A stretch of 64,000 bases of DNA from Cristatella mucedo (GCA_009760855.2 WPIO01000175.1:489830-553829); one strand, 5' to 3'. Shown: positions 45,801-56,800, counted from the first letter of the stretch. Numbers and translations are program-made. The notes: generated by a model from the letters alone, not told the origin.

Positions 45801-46163
45801 TTAGTTAACTTTCATAGCAGCAGACGAACTCGAACTCGATCGATGGCGTTCTTCATCGAGCGCCGATGCCGCTGGCGTCGGCGCCGCGTCGCAGCTCAGC
45901 TGCTGCCGCCGCAGAGCTCGGTCGCAGCGGCTGCGGCCCCACTTAGGTAGCTCCGCCTTCGGAAGCGGCCGTCCGCGCACGCGACGCGTGACCGGTGGCC
46001 GGATGCGAAGCGCTCTCGGAGCCAGCTGGCGCTCGCTCGCGCTAGCTCTCGCGGCGGCGCCGCGTGTCACCGTATCGGTGATTAGCCGCTCTACGAGAGA
46101 GCCGCCGATCGAGAGCAGTCCGAGAAACAATCCCAATAATAATGGCCCTCGCTCGCCGGTCAT
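45801..46163 (-). CDS. Candidate frame with signal-peptide-like start
   Basis: 120 codons. The start MTGERGPLLLGLFLGLLSIG has the charged-then-hydrophobic layout of a signal peptide, followed by a basic region with RR/RRR pairs (TRRVRGRP, RALRRQQL) and a Ser run. It could be a secreted-peptide exon or a chance frame in GC-rich DNA. No homology recognised. Confidence 0.15.
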   Translation of the reverse strand: MTGERGPLLLGLFLGLLSIGGSLVERLITDTVTRGAAARASASERQLAPRALRIRPPVTRRVRGRPLPKAELPKWGRSRCDRALRRQQLSCDAAPTPAASALDEERHRSSSSSSAAMKVN

Positions 46164-46409
46164 TATGCTGTCAAAATATCATTATCTGCCGGCTACAATG
46201 CGACCGCGCCGGCCAATTAGCCGGTCTCAGCACCGGCGGCCGACGTCCCGCTGTAATTGCGCTTTCTTATTCCTGCAGCATTTCCCCCCAAGGCGTGAGA
46301 TCCTCGATGTGATGTGTGCGTCGGCGGCCGGCCGGCCGGGCGAGCGATCGAGCGCGCGACAGAGATAAAGAGCACGCGCGCGCGCGCACGGGGACGCGCG
46401 CCTTTCGCT

Positions 46410-46423
46410 GCCGTAATTACGGC
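46410..46423. promoter_or_regulatory. Perfect 14-bp palindrome around TAATTA
   Basis: GCCGTAATTACGGC: a dimeric homeodomain-type site in a CpG-rich block about 7.6 kb from the Six3/6 start codon. Function inferred. Confidence 0.35.
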
Positions 46424-47709
46424 CGCCTGCGTTCGCAGCCGACGGCTGCGGGCGGCCTGAGTGGACCGAGCGATTCAGGCTGACGCGTCGGGCGGGCAGA
46501 GAGCGCGACTCGCGCCTGACGCCGGCTCCGTCTGCGGCGGCGGCGGCTCCGAAGCGTCTGCCGGCCCGTTACGTCGCAGAGCGCCGCCGCCGCCGCTGAC
46601 ACGCGGCGGCGGCGGCGCTCTTCGACGGCTCACGGTCCTCAACGATCGAGTGCGCGCGTTTGGCAGCTCGCAGCCAGCCGAGGCAGCCGCCGCCGCCGCC
46701 GCCGTCACGTTTGCGCCAGCTGACGCGCCGGGCCTTCGCCGCCTGGCTGGCGCACGCCGGGCGAGATTCGCGATAGCTGCCGCCGACGGCCGCGAGCGGT
46801 CGAAAGACGCAGACGCGTGACCTGCGACGCACGCAGCGGCTAATGCGCGGCGGTGCTGCGGCTAACGCGCGGCAGTGCCGCGGCTAATGCCCGGCGAAAG
46901 CGGAGCGTTTAGATAATGCTTCGGCGAAAGCGAGCGAGCGCCTTTCGAGTGCCGCCCTCGTTCTTTAAGGTCGCCGATTCAACTGCACGAGGTGACGCAT
47001 AGTAATCGGAGCCTGCTTTCTTGACCCAACACTGCCGCGCGGGAGCGCAGGGCAAATTGGAAACTCTGCTGCCGGCTTAGTCATTTCCCTCCATTTCTAG
47101 CCGGTCGCAGCCGACGGGGGCCGACTCCGCCACCGCCGCCGCCGCCGCCGCAGATTCGCGGAGCCCGCGACTCGCTGACCGGGGGGCGGGGGCGAGAGCT
47201 CGCGAGCGGCGGCGGAGGCGGGAGCGGGCGAGCGGCGGCGGGCCTCGCGGCCGCCGCCCGGCGCTTTTCTCTGCTGCCGTCGACTTCGGATCGAGATCGT
47301 TTTCGGATTCGGATGCCGTCGACTTCGGATCGAGATTCGGATCGTGCTATCGCTCCTCGCCACCGATCAGCCTCGCGGCTGCATGGCGGCGGGCCACCTT
47401 AGCGGCCCCCACTGCGCGCCCCCCCCCACTGCGCGCCCCACTGCGCCGAGTTTGGCGGATGTTTCTTGCGGCGCCCAGCGATCGACTGGACTCTACGCCG
47501 CGCGGGCGCTCGCGCGGCGAAGGGTCCAGATTGGATAACTCGCGTCGCTCGCGCTATCGCGCAGGCGTTGTTTGTTTAAGTAGCGACACCGACTTTACGG
47601 CCACTCGGCGCCCGGGCGCGAGAGCGTCGAGTACTAAAGCGTTTAATGAAAATCGCCGATTGGCACATTACGCCCGGGCGCCGGCGGACAAAGACGGAGC
47701 CTGGCCGCA

Positions 47710-47717
47710 TGACGTCA
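47710..47717. promoter_or_regulatory. CRE site TGACGTCA
   Basis: Exact CREB/ATF palindrome in the CpG-rich block. Use here is inference. Confidence 0.3.
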
Positions 47718-48409
47718 CGTCGCGACAGCATCGGGCCTGATGGCTCGGGATTCGCGCGCACCGTCGTTGCTGTCTCGCCGCCAGCTCAGCTCCCTTCGCG
47801 GCCGCCGTATCGACTCGCCCAGCTCAGCGTCGCGCCGCACAGCGGACCCGCCGCGCGGAGTGGTCGGTCGACCCGGAACCGCCGCGACATTTGAGAAGGA
47901 CCCGGAACCGCGCGCCCGTATGCTGCCGCTGCCGCGAGAGCGGCGGACCTCAGAGTCAATGCGCGAGCCGATCGCCGCGGCGGATCTCGATTTGATGACA
48001 GCGCGAGAATGATTTTGCGGTGCCGAAAAGCGTTGCAAAAATCGTCGTCAAACGATGCTGGGCAAGATGGCGCTAACTTACGCGCACAAACATAGCCGTC
48101 GCTAGTCCGAGAGCGGGACGGATAGCGGCAGAGCGGAGTAGATAGCGGCGGCCAATGCTGCCTTGACCTAGTGGTCCGCTCAAGTTCGCGGTTCGACATC
48201 CTGCCTTCCGGCATCCTGCATTCACGGCAGACCTTAGCTGGTACCATTATCAAGTCGCTTTTACATCACCCTAAGGGAACTAAATGTCGACCCAAGTGCT
48301 TTACAACTCCATGCGAGTAAATCGATAATCGAGGCCATCAATAAACAATAACCCGTGACATGCGAGGCATTAGGCTTAGATGTCCGGGAAAAGTAAACAA
48401 CTACCGGCA

Positions 48410-48495
48410 AATGCAAAGTGCACAGAAAGAGATTGAGTTCTCTGAAGGAGCTCATACAAATGTATCGCTATTATTATTATTATTATTATTACTGC
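48410..48495 (+). mobile_element. L2-A 3' tail
   Basis: GGCAAATGCAAAGTGCACAG, AAAGAGATTGAGTTCTCTG, AAGGAGCTCATACAAATG and (ATT)n. A second, opposite remnant (CCTAAGGGAACTAAATG) lies at about 48,265-48,310. Confidence 0.65.
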
Positions 48496-48639
48496 AATCG
48501 CGATACTTAGGCTAGCATGCTGAAGCGCACAAGAAGACACTCAGGGCCGCCGCTTATAAGCTACTCTGCTTAGCAACATCAACCGAATCAACAAAGGAAG
48601 ACAAGTTAGCTGGGGCGAGAGGAGAGATGACCGCGACAC

Positions 48640-49050
48640 ATGCGTCAGTAGCTGAGGCTTAAATGGCGCAGCGTCATTGCCGAGGTAGCGACCGACGCCG
48701 GAAGCAAGCTCCGGACTTTTGATGAGTGCACACTAACGGCAGCCTCGATCGCAAACAGATTGTAGTTTCGTTTGACGGACTGCGAGAAGGTTGGAAGTGG
48801 AGGAGGAGGAGCAGCACCGCATCTGCGAGAGTGAACTAAGTGTGCGCCATGTGCATGTGCCAAACGTGGTGCTAGACAGTCTCCAAGTTTACGTGGAGAT
48901 CGGACCTTATGGCTAGCTGCGAAGGCAGTCTTCCTAATGAAACTTTCAAAATGTATGCAGCTATCGAAGAAGACACCTAAATCAAGAGCGCATGGTGATG
49001 GTTGCATACACACATCGCCTATTGAAAGAGCAAAGCGTTCCAATTCAACC
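48640..49050 (-). mobile_element. L2-type LINE fragment, decayed
   Basis: ERFALSIGDVCMQPSPCALD and LGVFFDSCIHFESFIRKTAF match the SPRARNLGVVFD-CLNFQSFIRKT block of L2-B. The rest is unreadable. Confidence 0.6.
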
Positions 49051-49079
49051 GATATTACTCGCCGTTCAATCGCGTTTCT

Positions 49080-49165
49080 CTTTGCAGCAAATGCAAAGCG
49101 CCTAGAAAGATATTAAGCTCTCTGAGGGTGCTTTATCAAGTCTATTATTATTATTATTACTATTA
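49080..49165 (+). mobile_element. L2-A 3' tail
   Basis: GCAAATGCAAAGCGCCTAG, AAAGATATTAAGCTCTCTG, AGGGTGCTTTATCAAG and (ATT)n. Confidence 0.8.
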
Positions 49166-49169
49166 TTAC

Positions 49170-49500
49170 CGACACACTTAGGACGTCCTATGAGTAGCAG
49201 TTACATTTTTCGTCATTTGAGGAAATCGATAGGCAAGACGAGTTAGGTGGACGTCGAGACCAGATGAACCACCAAGAGTTGCAACAGTTGCAGACAATCT
49301 TGAAGAGTGCATGTTGGAGTCCTGCATATAGAGAGTTGCAATAGTCTTCACGCGATTGCACAAACGTACGAGTTATTTTCACTGTCGAAAGAGTCGAATC
49401 AGAAGCTCTTGATTCTGTAGACGTTCCCCAGCTGGACGCTGGCTGGCTTGGCAATGCAGGCACTGTGTCCATCGAATAGCAAGTCGCTTTTCAGTAGCAC
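49170..49500 (-). mobile_element. L2-type LINE fragment, third family or decayed L2-B
   Basis: REDYCNSLYAGLQHALFKIV matches [18 protein letters not shown] of L2 C-terminal domains; VLLKSDLLFDGHSACIA upstream corresponds to the LGVIFQSDLSLDDHI block. Confidence 0.5.
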
Positions 49501-50704
49501 GCCCAGATTGCGCGTGAAAGCGTCAGTGGACAGACGTTGGATCTGGAAAAACTTCCGGTGAGTCGGCGGCCCCGTAACGCGTCAAGCCTGACGTTCTATC
49601 TATCTGAACGATTCAAAGTCACGGCGTCCACTTCGTTCGTTTGAGTTCCCGCGCGAACGTCCGCGTAAAAGCGGCGCTGCTCGAGCAGCGGCCTCTCTTG
49701 CCGCCGCTGCTCGAGCGAAAATATTGAAAATAAATAGCGCCGGCTGTAACGGAGCGTTTCGTGGCGCTCCTGCAGGACGACACCATTTTTTCTCGTCACT
49801 TCTACGTAAGCTGTGCTAAGGCAGCACGCCTACTGCTGAGCAGCGAAATTAGCACGCATAACTTCAGCGTGCATCAGCACGCACGCAAAGGTCACAGGTC
49901 GCCAGGATGAAGCAAGAGATTCGAGCAACAGGCGGGGTTTAGTTCCGCTCTAAGCGTTATCTAGTGAGAGGACTTCACGAACTCTGTCGATCCTTCGCTG
50001 TCAGCAATAATATTCATGATAGCGATGCATTCGTATATTACTCTAGGAGAGCTAAATCTGGTTCTGCTCCAATGGAAGGTGTCGTTTGGTTAGTTATTGA
50101 ATTATGACAGAGTCGGCGCGCATGAGTAATATTGCTTTTCACGCTTACACAGCAAATACTGCGAGAACAGCTACGTCAGCAGCTTCTTTTCAAATGGCGT
50201 CAAGTCAAAGGATATCGTGAGGCCAGTTAAGGACGATCCGTCGACTCGTAGAACTTTTACTCGGACCAGGGCTCTACCGTAACGACGCTTTCCCGCCTCG
50301 CACGTTGTCTTAGCCCCCGCCCTCGCCCCGGCCTCTCCGGGAAGCAAACGGTTGAGCGGGAGTTCTCACCCCTGGCGTCCAGTGCCGGCTACCGGCCGAC
50401 CTGCCAGTAGCTCAGAGCGAGCGGCTACGCCACTAGCGCCGACGCTGCAGCCGACCGACTCGGCACCCGAGTCTGGTCAGGCCGCTGAGCACACCTAAAC
50501 GAACGTCTCGCGAATTCGCTCGCGTAGATGGAGGCGGGGCGCCTGCCACTCGCACGACCTCAGTGTCGGGAAGCGTAGGGGGCGGGCGAGGCCAAACTCA
50601 GCCGGCGCCGCGGCGAAGAGGCTGCAGCCCGCTCCATGCACGGCTTGCTCGGATGCAACGCGGACGGAAGCTGTTGTTGTGGCAGTGCGCGCTCTGCGGT
50701 CCTC
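49501..50704. other. Unassigned GC-rich stretch
   Basis: No gene or repeat family recognised. Contains a 14-bp inverted repeat at 49,679-49,716. Confidence 0.35.
49679..49716. repeat. Perfect 14-bp inverted repeat
   Basis: GCTCGAGCAGCGGC at 49,679-49,692 and its reverse complement at 49,703-49,716, with a 10-bp loop. Each arm contains an XhoI-type CTCGAG palindrome. Confidence 0.8.
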
Positions 50705-51310
50705 TCTCTCTATATCTCTCCACTTCTCGCCGACCTGCTAGACTGGCTACCAGTCTAGCAGCGCATCGACTTCGCATCTTCATCGCATCTTCAAGGTCTT
50801 GTCGATTCCTTTTCAGACACTTTATTCTTTGGCTTTTGCCAATCTCTCAGATCTACTCCCCACCAGGCCAAGCGTCGTCTCATCCGCTTTTCGGAATCCA
50901 ACAGTTTACCACTACCTCGTACAAGCCTCAACTTGTTTGGAGACCGTGCATTTACTTCGTATGCTCCCAAAGCCCGGATCTCCCTCCCGACCTGCGTCAG
51001 AACATCCCCCGACTTAACCACATTTAAAAAGAACTTAGAAACACACCTATGTAGGACTGCATTTAGTGGGTCCTTATGATTCGTCCTTCAAGTGCTTAAG
51101 CGTGCTGACACTGCGCATGCTGCCACTAACCACATTTGCATGCTGACCCTGTGCATGTCACCCCTAACCATGTCATTCATGTTTATTAAGCATGATATTA
51201 CTCATCATTCAATCGCGCGTTCCTTTGCAGCAAATGTAAAGCGCCTAGAAAGAGATTGAGTTCTCTGAGATTGAGTTCTCTTTATCAAGTGAATTGTTAT
51301 GCTTATTATT
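50705..51310 (+). mobile_element. L2-A LINE 3' part
   Basis: CTTCTCGCCGACCTGC, CTGGCTACCAGTC and GCGCATCGACTTC, then the C-terminus, ATTTAGTGGGTCC, 3' UTR with ACCACATTTGCATGCTGACC, and AAGCGCCTAGAAAGAGATTG with a duplicated ATTGAGTTCTCT and a lost final stem. Confidence 0.8.
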
Positions 51311-51349
51311 ATTATTACTTCTCTGTCTTTGCCTCTGCTCGTCTTCTCT

Positions 51350-51480
51350 CGGCTCTCTCTCTCTCTCTCTTTCGCTCTCTCTCTCTCTCTCTCTCTCTCT
51401 TTCGCTCTCTTTCTCTCTCTCTCTCTCGCTCTCTCTTTTTCTCCCGGTCTCTAACTCTCTCTCTCTCTCTCTCTCGCTTT
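51350..51480 (+). repeat. (CT)n microsatellite
   Basis: About 130 bp of CT with TTCG interruptions, just after an L2-A tail. Confidence 0.95.
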
Positions 51481-51650
51481 CGTTCCTTCACCGTCACTTC
51501 CCGATCGATTTATTAGTATTTCCGTTGTCGGCATCTCTCATCCTTCATGCCTTTGTCTGCGGCTCTCATCTCAATGTTTAGCGTCGTGCTCACGCTGAGT
51601 CTACTCAGCGCCACCGTTCGCTGCACCCGACACACGAGGCTCTGCTCAGA

Positions 51651-51667
51651 TGACGTCACTGACGTCA
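51651..51667. promoter_or_regulatory. Two adjacent CRE sites (TGACGTCA)
   Basis: Exact CREB/ATF palindromes at 51,651-51,658 and 51,660-51,667, one base apart, with a third at 51,747-51,754. Confidence 0.45.
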
Positions 51668-51746
51668 CACCGCGCTCTCACATCGCCGTTCGTAGCTCTC
51701 GGAGCGCCCTCTGGAGCGCGCACTGACATTTTGCTGCCCACATAGA

Positions 51747-51754
51747 TGACGTCA
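51747..51754. promoter_or_regulatory. CRE site TGACGTCA
   Basis: Third exact CREB/ATF palindrome of the cluster, 80 bp from the tandem pair. Confidence 0.4.
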
Positions 51755-52750
51755 CAACAGTGCTTGTCATCTGACGGGAAGCTCGGTCCCCAAGCGGCAC
51801 CGTTCTTTTCAGCCGCTCGCTACATACACCGGTGAGTATAATGGCGGAGGCAGCGGCGGTGGCTGGGCGAAAGTGACGGCGGCGGCGCTGGCGCCAAAGT
51901 GGCGACACCAGGCAGTAGGCGGAAGCGGCGCCAGGCAGTAGGCGGAAGCGGTGGCGCTGAGCAGGCGCAAGGGGCGGCCGGAAGCTCCGCGGCTCAGACT
52001 CCGTGGCTCAGACTCCGCGGCTCAGACATCGCGCTGCGTTCGCTCCGCGTTTGCCGCGCGCCGCCGCACGAGCCGAGTCCGTTGCAAGAAAAATATTATT
52101 ATTCGAAAATATTGCAATGACCCAAAATTAAAAAAGAGAAGCGCGCCGGCGCGAGCTGACCCGACGCCGCAGCGAATCCGTCAGCAGCTGCGCCACCCAC
52201 TGTCCTCTGGCGTTTGTGATGCTGCACGCGAAAGCGCGAAGCGCGAAGCATCCGCCGTCGCCAAGCGCGTGCAGATCCGTGCAGCGAGATAGACCGGAGG
52301 TCGCTCGGCGACCAGCCGCCGTCGTCGTCGCTCGCTGACGGCAAGTCCACCGTCCAGGCTTCGCACCCAGCGTCCAGGCTCCGCATTCACCGCCCCGCGA
52401 ACGTTTTTCCGCACTGACTAGAAGTTTGAGTTGATGCCGAGGTCGCCGACCTCGCACCATCAACTCCGTTGCCGACCTCGCACCATCAACTCAGTCGCCA
52501 TCAACTCAGTCGCCGATCTCGCACGCCGCTTGGCGGCGTCCGATCGCAGTCGGCGGCGGCGAGCTCCGACGGCGGCGGCGTCTCTCGGTCGCCGCGCCGC
52601 CGTCGCTGCGGCCACGTCCCACCGGCGACGGCGGCGGCGTCGCCGTCGTCGGATCGCCGCCACTGCCGCAAGCGGCGGCTGCTCGACTATCGCCCGCGCG
52701 CTGCCGCGTCGCAGCGACGATCGAGCGCCGCTCAAGCTGCTGCCGGAGCC

Positions 52751-52970
52751 TCAGCCGATGACGTCGTCGTCGTCGACGCAGTCATCCTCGTCATTGTACG
52801 CGTCGGGATCGTCGCCGCCGTCGTCGTCGTCGGCTTCGTCGCGCATGCGGACGTCCTCGCTGTGCGGGTCCGGCGAAGGGCACGATCCGGCGTCGGTTGG
52901 ACATGGGCTCTCCGACTGAGGCGAGCCGGCCGCCGCCGCCGCCGTTGCAGCTGGTTTCGCGTCGACCACT
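52751..52970 (-). CDS. six3/6: Six3/6 exon 3 (C-terminal tail)
   Basis: Acceptor GTTCGAGCAG. The first base completes the split AGA codon, then [30 protein letters not shown] and a run of acidic residues ending DDVIG. Position, phase and the Ser-then-acidic ending fit Six3/6 C-termini. The tract before the acceptor is only moderately pyrimidine-rich, so the exact boundary is less certain than exons 1 and 2; the alternative is that the protein ends at KHR. Confidence 0.7.
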
Positions 52971-54023
52971 CTGCTCGAACGAACGCGAAGCGCTAGGCAT
53001 GAGGCGACAAGCCGGTCGGCGCGGCCAGCTGAGCGGAGGCGTCGCAGCGTCGGAGAGAGGCGTCGCTCGCGGCGGCGGCGTTGGGTGGCTGGAGCCGGTC
53101 TCGCGTGGCGCGCTCGCTAGCTCGCTCGTGCGCCTACCTGTGCTTGACCGATGCCGCGCGGTCGCGCTGTCTCCTGTTCTTGAACCAGTTGCCCACCTGG
53201 GTCGAGGTGAGGCCGGTGACGAGCGCCAGCTCTCTCTTCTTGCCCGGATTCGGGTAGGCGTCCTGCAGGTAGGACTCGCGCAGCAGCGAGCGCGTGCGCT
53301 CCTTGAAGCAGTGCGTCTTCTGCTCGCCGTCCCAGATGGTCATCGGGAACGGAAACTTCTTCCGGATCCTGTACTTGTCGACGGGGCCCAGCACGCGTCC
53401 GCGCACGCTCTCTGCCTGTAAGCGGCGGCGGCGGCGCGGTGAGGCGGCTGCGTCGACAGGCGGCGACGTTCGCCGAGCTCCGCGCGAGCGCCGCTGGCCG
53501 CGCGCGGAGCTCGCCCAGCGAGAGGCGGCGGCATCGGCAGGTGCGGGTGGACGCGGGCGGGCGGGAGCGGGCGTCGGTACGGGACGGCGGCATAGCGCGG
53601 AGTGCGTACCTCTTGGTAGTGCGCTTCCAGCCACATGGACTGCAGCTTCGCGTGGCACTGCTTCGAGAAGCGGTGGCTCTCCAGGATGCGGTAGAGCTCG
53701 GAATAGTGGCCCGACGAATAGGCGACGAGCGCACGCGCTCGCAGCACCGACTCGTTCTCGCCGAGCACCTTGCAAGCGGCCGGATTGACGGGCAGCGACC
53801 AGAGGAAGCGTCCCAGTCGCCCCACGTCGCCGCTCTCCTCCAGCGTCTCGCACACGCGCGCCACCTGCGTCGGCGTGAAGCTGAACAGCGGTGCGATGCC
53901 GCCGCAGCCCGGCGTTGCCGCCGCCGCCGCAGCCGCCGCTGCGGCGGCCGCGGGCAAACACGCCGCCGGAAATATCGGGAACGGCGCGTAACCTGGGTAC
54001 AGAGCCATCGGCGCGAACATCAT
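52751..54023 (-). CDS. six3/6: Six3/6 (optix-type) homeobox transcription factor, three exons
   Basis: Exons on the minus strand are 54023-53610, 53415-53138 and 52970-52751: 912 nt, 303 residues. Introns are 194 and 167 bp, GT/AG, with matching phases. Residues 25-36 are a poly-Ala run. The SIX domain (about 47-140, continuing into exon 2) contains [33 protein letters not shown] and [12 protein letters not shown]. The Six-type homeodomain (about 163-226) contains [32 protein letters not shown] and [17 protein letters not shown]. [16 protein letters not shown] and [15 protein letters not shown] place it in Six3/6, not Six1/2 or Six4/5. The family specifies anterior neural and eye territory as nuclear DNA-binding regulators that recruit Groucho repressors. 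Oddities: Ser at 186 where Trp is usual (RESYLQD), Met163 for Arg, Ala191 for Pro, and an Asp-rich C-terminus. The tandem ATG start is the best available; a TAATAAAAG element lies about 50 bp upstream. Confidence 0.95.
53138..53415 (-). CDS. six3/6: Six3/6 exon 2
   Basis: Acceptor TTACAG. Begins [15 protein letters not shown], corresponding to the EKLRGRPLGPVDKY junction of other Six3/6 proteins, and carries the whole homeodomain. Ends AAG CAC AG before donor GTAGGC; reading through would hit TAG at once, which is why a third exon is proposed. Confidence 0.93.
53610..54023 (-). CDS. six3/6: Six3/6 exon 1
   Basis: 138 codons in phase 0, from [20 protein letters not shown] to WLEAHYQE, donor GTACGC. 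Covers the N-terminus, poly-Ala and nearly all of the SIX domain. Confidence 0.95.
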
Positions 54024-56700
54024 CCTTGCCTGCGACCTTCAAGATTCTGCTCGGCGTCGTCGAAATCGCCGCTTTTATTAGGCCGGGCGGCAGGCCGCGA
54101 GACGCCAGCCAATCACCAGCGTCGTCAGTTTGAGCTCCGCCCACCTGGCGCGAGCCCGGGCGTGCGCTCGCGAGAGCGACGCAGCCCGCGGCGTGCCGCC
54201 CACGGGCGAAGCCTATGGACGCGTTGCCGCCGCCGCCGCCGCGGGCAGTCACTGTGGCGCCGCCGCCGCCGCATTGTGCGAGCACGGACTAGGCGAGCGT
54301 TTGTGCCCTGCCCAGTTAGGCGCGGGGCTGGTTGCAAACGCGAGACCGGCCGCCGCCGCCGCCGCTCTTTCGAGCGATTCTTCTCGAAGGAATTTCCGTG
54401 CGCCGCTTAAGGAAGCCTGCTGCGTGTGGCCGGACCTGGAGCCAGCGTGCGGCCAGCGTGCGGTGCGGCATTACCAACCGCAGGCCGATCGGGCGCCGAC
54501 GCGGGCGTCTACTCGCAGGCGTTCGTCAGGGGTCGGCGGGCGGATACCAGCGCGCGTCGGCACGCTCGAGCGCGCTCTGAGACCGCCGAGAGCAGGCCAG
54601 CAATATTGTACGCCTGCTCGCGCTTCGGCTAGGCAGTGAACCGGCCTGAGCGGCGGAGGCGGCACGTGACGCGCAGATGGCGCTAAGCGCTTCGCGAGAG
54701 AGAGGGAGACCCGCGACGGCGCCGGGACTAGGAATCGTCGGCAATCGTCGCCGGCCGCAAGGACTGCGACTCCGCGCGAGGGCATTCGTCCCAAGCGGCG
54801 ACTGCTTCACCGTGGCTTGGGCTCAGGTTACGAGCCTCGGAGCGGTGCAGTGCACAGCTCTGCGCGTGCGTCGAGACAGCACCACCGCCCTCCCCCCCCC
54901 CCCCCGCGTCCTGCAAGAGCTGTCCCCATTGCTGGCGAGCGTTGGAAGACGCTCCGCACACAGAGGTCGCCGTTAGAAACGTCGCAGCGGTGAGGGCGCT
55001 TCGAGGCGTCGAGGACGTTGGTCGGTGAGGCCTGACGCCGGGTAGCAGTGAAGAGTGCCTGTCTGACGCGCCGCAGCACTTCCCGCGTAGACTTTCCCGC
55101 TCCGCTCTACAGCGCCCGCGAGCGAACCCCCTTTGAGCTCGCCGACGTCACCGCCACTGCCGCCGATGACTGCACGATTTCTTACAGGCAACTGGTCGCT
55201 TTTGCGCGACGAAGGACTTTAAAAGATTTCCTTTCGTCTTTACTCGAGCTCTCGGCGGTTGGCCCCAGCCGAAAGGGAGCGGTCTAGGCAGACGACGATG
55301 CAGTCCGAACGCCACCCATCCGGGCGCGCGCCCATCCAAAGCTTCTGCCACTCCCTAACCGCGAAGCGAGTTAGTTTCGCAGCTCTCAGAGTTCGCCGCT
55401 GCGCGAGCCGGAGAGGCCGTCGAAGCAGGCCTGCCTGGAGCCTCGCACGCTACGGGCTACGAGCACCTCCGCCGCGCGTTCGAAGGAAAGAAGTCGAGCA
55501 GCTGCAGCGCGCTGGAGCCGCCGCCGCAGCCGCTCGTCGGCGGACTGCCAAGTGGCACTCTCTCTCCGCGCAGAGGCGGTGCAGGCGGCGGCTGTGGCGC
55601 GCTCCGGCGGCTCGGCGCCGGATTCCGGCGGCGTGCCGCCCTTCGGCTCGACGCGGCGGCCTCGCTCGCGGCGTTCGCGCCTAGGACGCCGCCGCCGCTC
55701 ACCGTCGTAGGCGAGGAAGCCGGGCCGGGCGTCTTTGAAGAACTCGCAGCGCGCAGCAGCAGCAGCGGCCGCCGCCGCCGCCGCAGCCGCGACACTGAAG
55801 CGCCGCTGCGCTCGGAGCCACGAGCCGCGCTTCGCCGGCGACGTGCCGACGCCCGGCGAAGAGCGCCTACGCGCGAGTCCAAGCGGCGGCCGCTCGCCAG
55901 CATTCCGCCGCCGCCGGCGGCCAGCGGTGGCGGCGGCGGCGACGGCGACGGCGACGGCGGCGACTCCGACGGCGGCGGCGACGGCGGCAGAACGCAGGTC
56001 TTGCTTCTGGCCGCATCTCACGCAGCCGCGCGATTGTAGGAGTCTCGCGTAAGTGGTCTGCCCATTGTGCCATGTGTCATTGCGGTGATTGCATCTATCT
56101 GGCCCATTATGTCCGGGTAAAAGAGACGCCAGCCGCGGCGACGGCGCGGGACAGCGGGGCGTCTGTGCGCGCTACCCCGAAGCCTACTCAAACACGCGAT
56201 CCTATTATAAACAGGGAATATCAATTACGAGCCGAGTCGCGCTTAAGAATGCTCTCTCAACCCCCCCACCTCCACTCTGCCTACCGTTGACCCCCTGCCC
56301 AGGAGGCTCCAGCTAGACAGTCAGGGAGCTCTGAATCACGCGCGAGAGCGCGCGCGCCAGTGAGCGTGGCGCCGCGGCGTTGTTTTCTGTTTTTCTTTTT
56401 CTGTTTGTCACCAATGGTTGCGCAACTGCTCGCGCTGCACTGCACCGTTGTGGCTGCCGGACGCTGCGCGCGTGCCGGCAGCGAAGCGCTGCGACGCCGT
56501 CGTACCGCCGGACTAGCGGCAGGCGACTGCTAACGGCGCAACGATTAAGCGCCGTCCATGCCGCGCCGCGAGTAGGGATCAGCCATGCTTTCGAATGGCA
56601 ATCGGCCGCCCGAGCGAGCGGAATGCCCTACAATTTTGAACCGCAAGCTCGACCGCTGACTTTAAACTGAGAACCGCTTACGAAATAGCTGCGAAATGCA
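54024..56700. promoter_or_regulatory. six3/6: CpG-dense upstream region of Six3/6
   Basis: 2.7 kb of GC- and CpG-rich DNA with several (GCC)n runs and a C14-type run near 54,892, immediately 5' of the Six3/6 start. Probably the promoter island. The many long Arg/Ala/Pro frames on both strands come from composition; none has a recognisable domain. Confidence 0.5.
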
Positions 56701-56732
56701 GAGACTTATGAACAGCGATATTCAAGATAAAA

Positions 56733-56800
56733 ATAATATTAATAAAATTGTATAGCGCCACCTGAAAGCTTAATCTCTGTATAGCCAGTTTAAATAACTA
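56733..56800 (-). mobile_element. L2-A 3' tail remnant
   Basis: AATAATATTAATAAAATTG, ATAGCGCCACCTGAAAGC and TTAATCTCTGTATAGCCAG. Confidence 0.5.

Larger units (their letters stand above)
45791..48250. other. GC/CpG-rich block
   Basis: CpG-dense, with (GCC)n runs, TAATTA palindromes near 46,211 and 46,410 and a CRE at 47,710. A 39-bp spaced duplication of TGCCGTCGACTTCGGATCG lies at 47,275 and 47,314. The only frame worth noting is 45,801-46,163 minus. It could be an enhancer or promoter island. Confidence 0.5.
51481..52750. other. CpG-rich region downstream of Six3/6
   Basis: Contains three CREB/ATF palindromes (51,651-51,754). An AATAAA on the minus strand at 51,509-51,514 is the nearest poly(A) signal I noticed for Six3/6. 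Tandem GCTCAGAC(A/T)CCG(C/T)G units lie around 51,990-52,030 and CTCGCACCATCAACTC units around 52,450-52,510. No second gene supported. Confidence 0.4.

Noticed and set aside
53134-54285. Single 383-codon minus-strand frame over Six3/6
   Set aside because: It is in frame with exon 2 only; over exon 1 the real SIX domain is in another frame, and the join is made by the 194-bp intron, not by reading through.
53439-54410. 323-codon plus-strand frame antisense to Six3/6
   Set aside because: GC-composition shadow of the real minus-strand exons.
55386-56021. Long Arg/Ala frames upstream of Six3/6 on both strands
   Set aside because: Composition-driven in (GCC)n-rich DNA; mutually overlapping and without domains.
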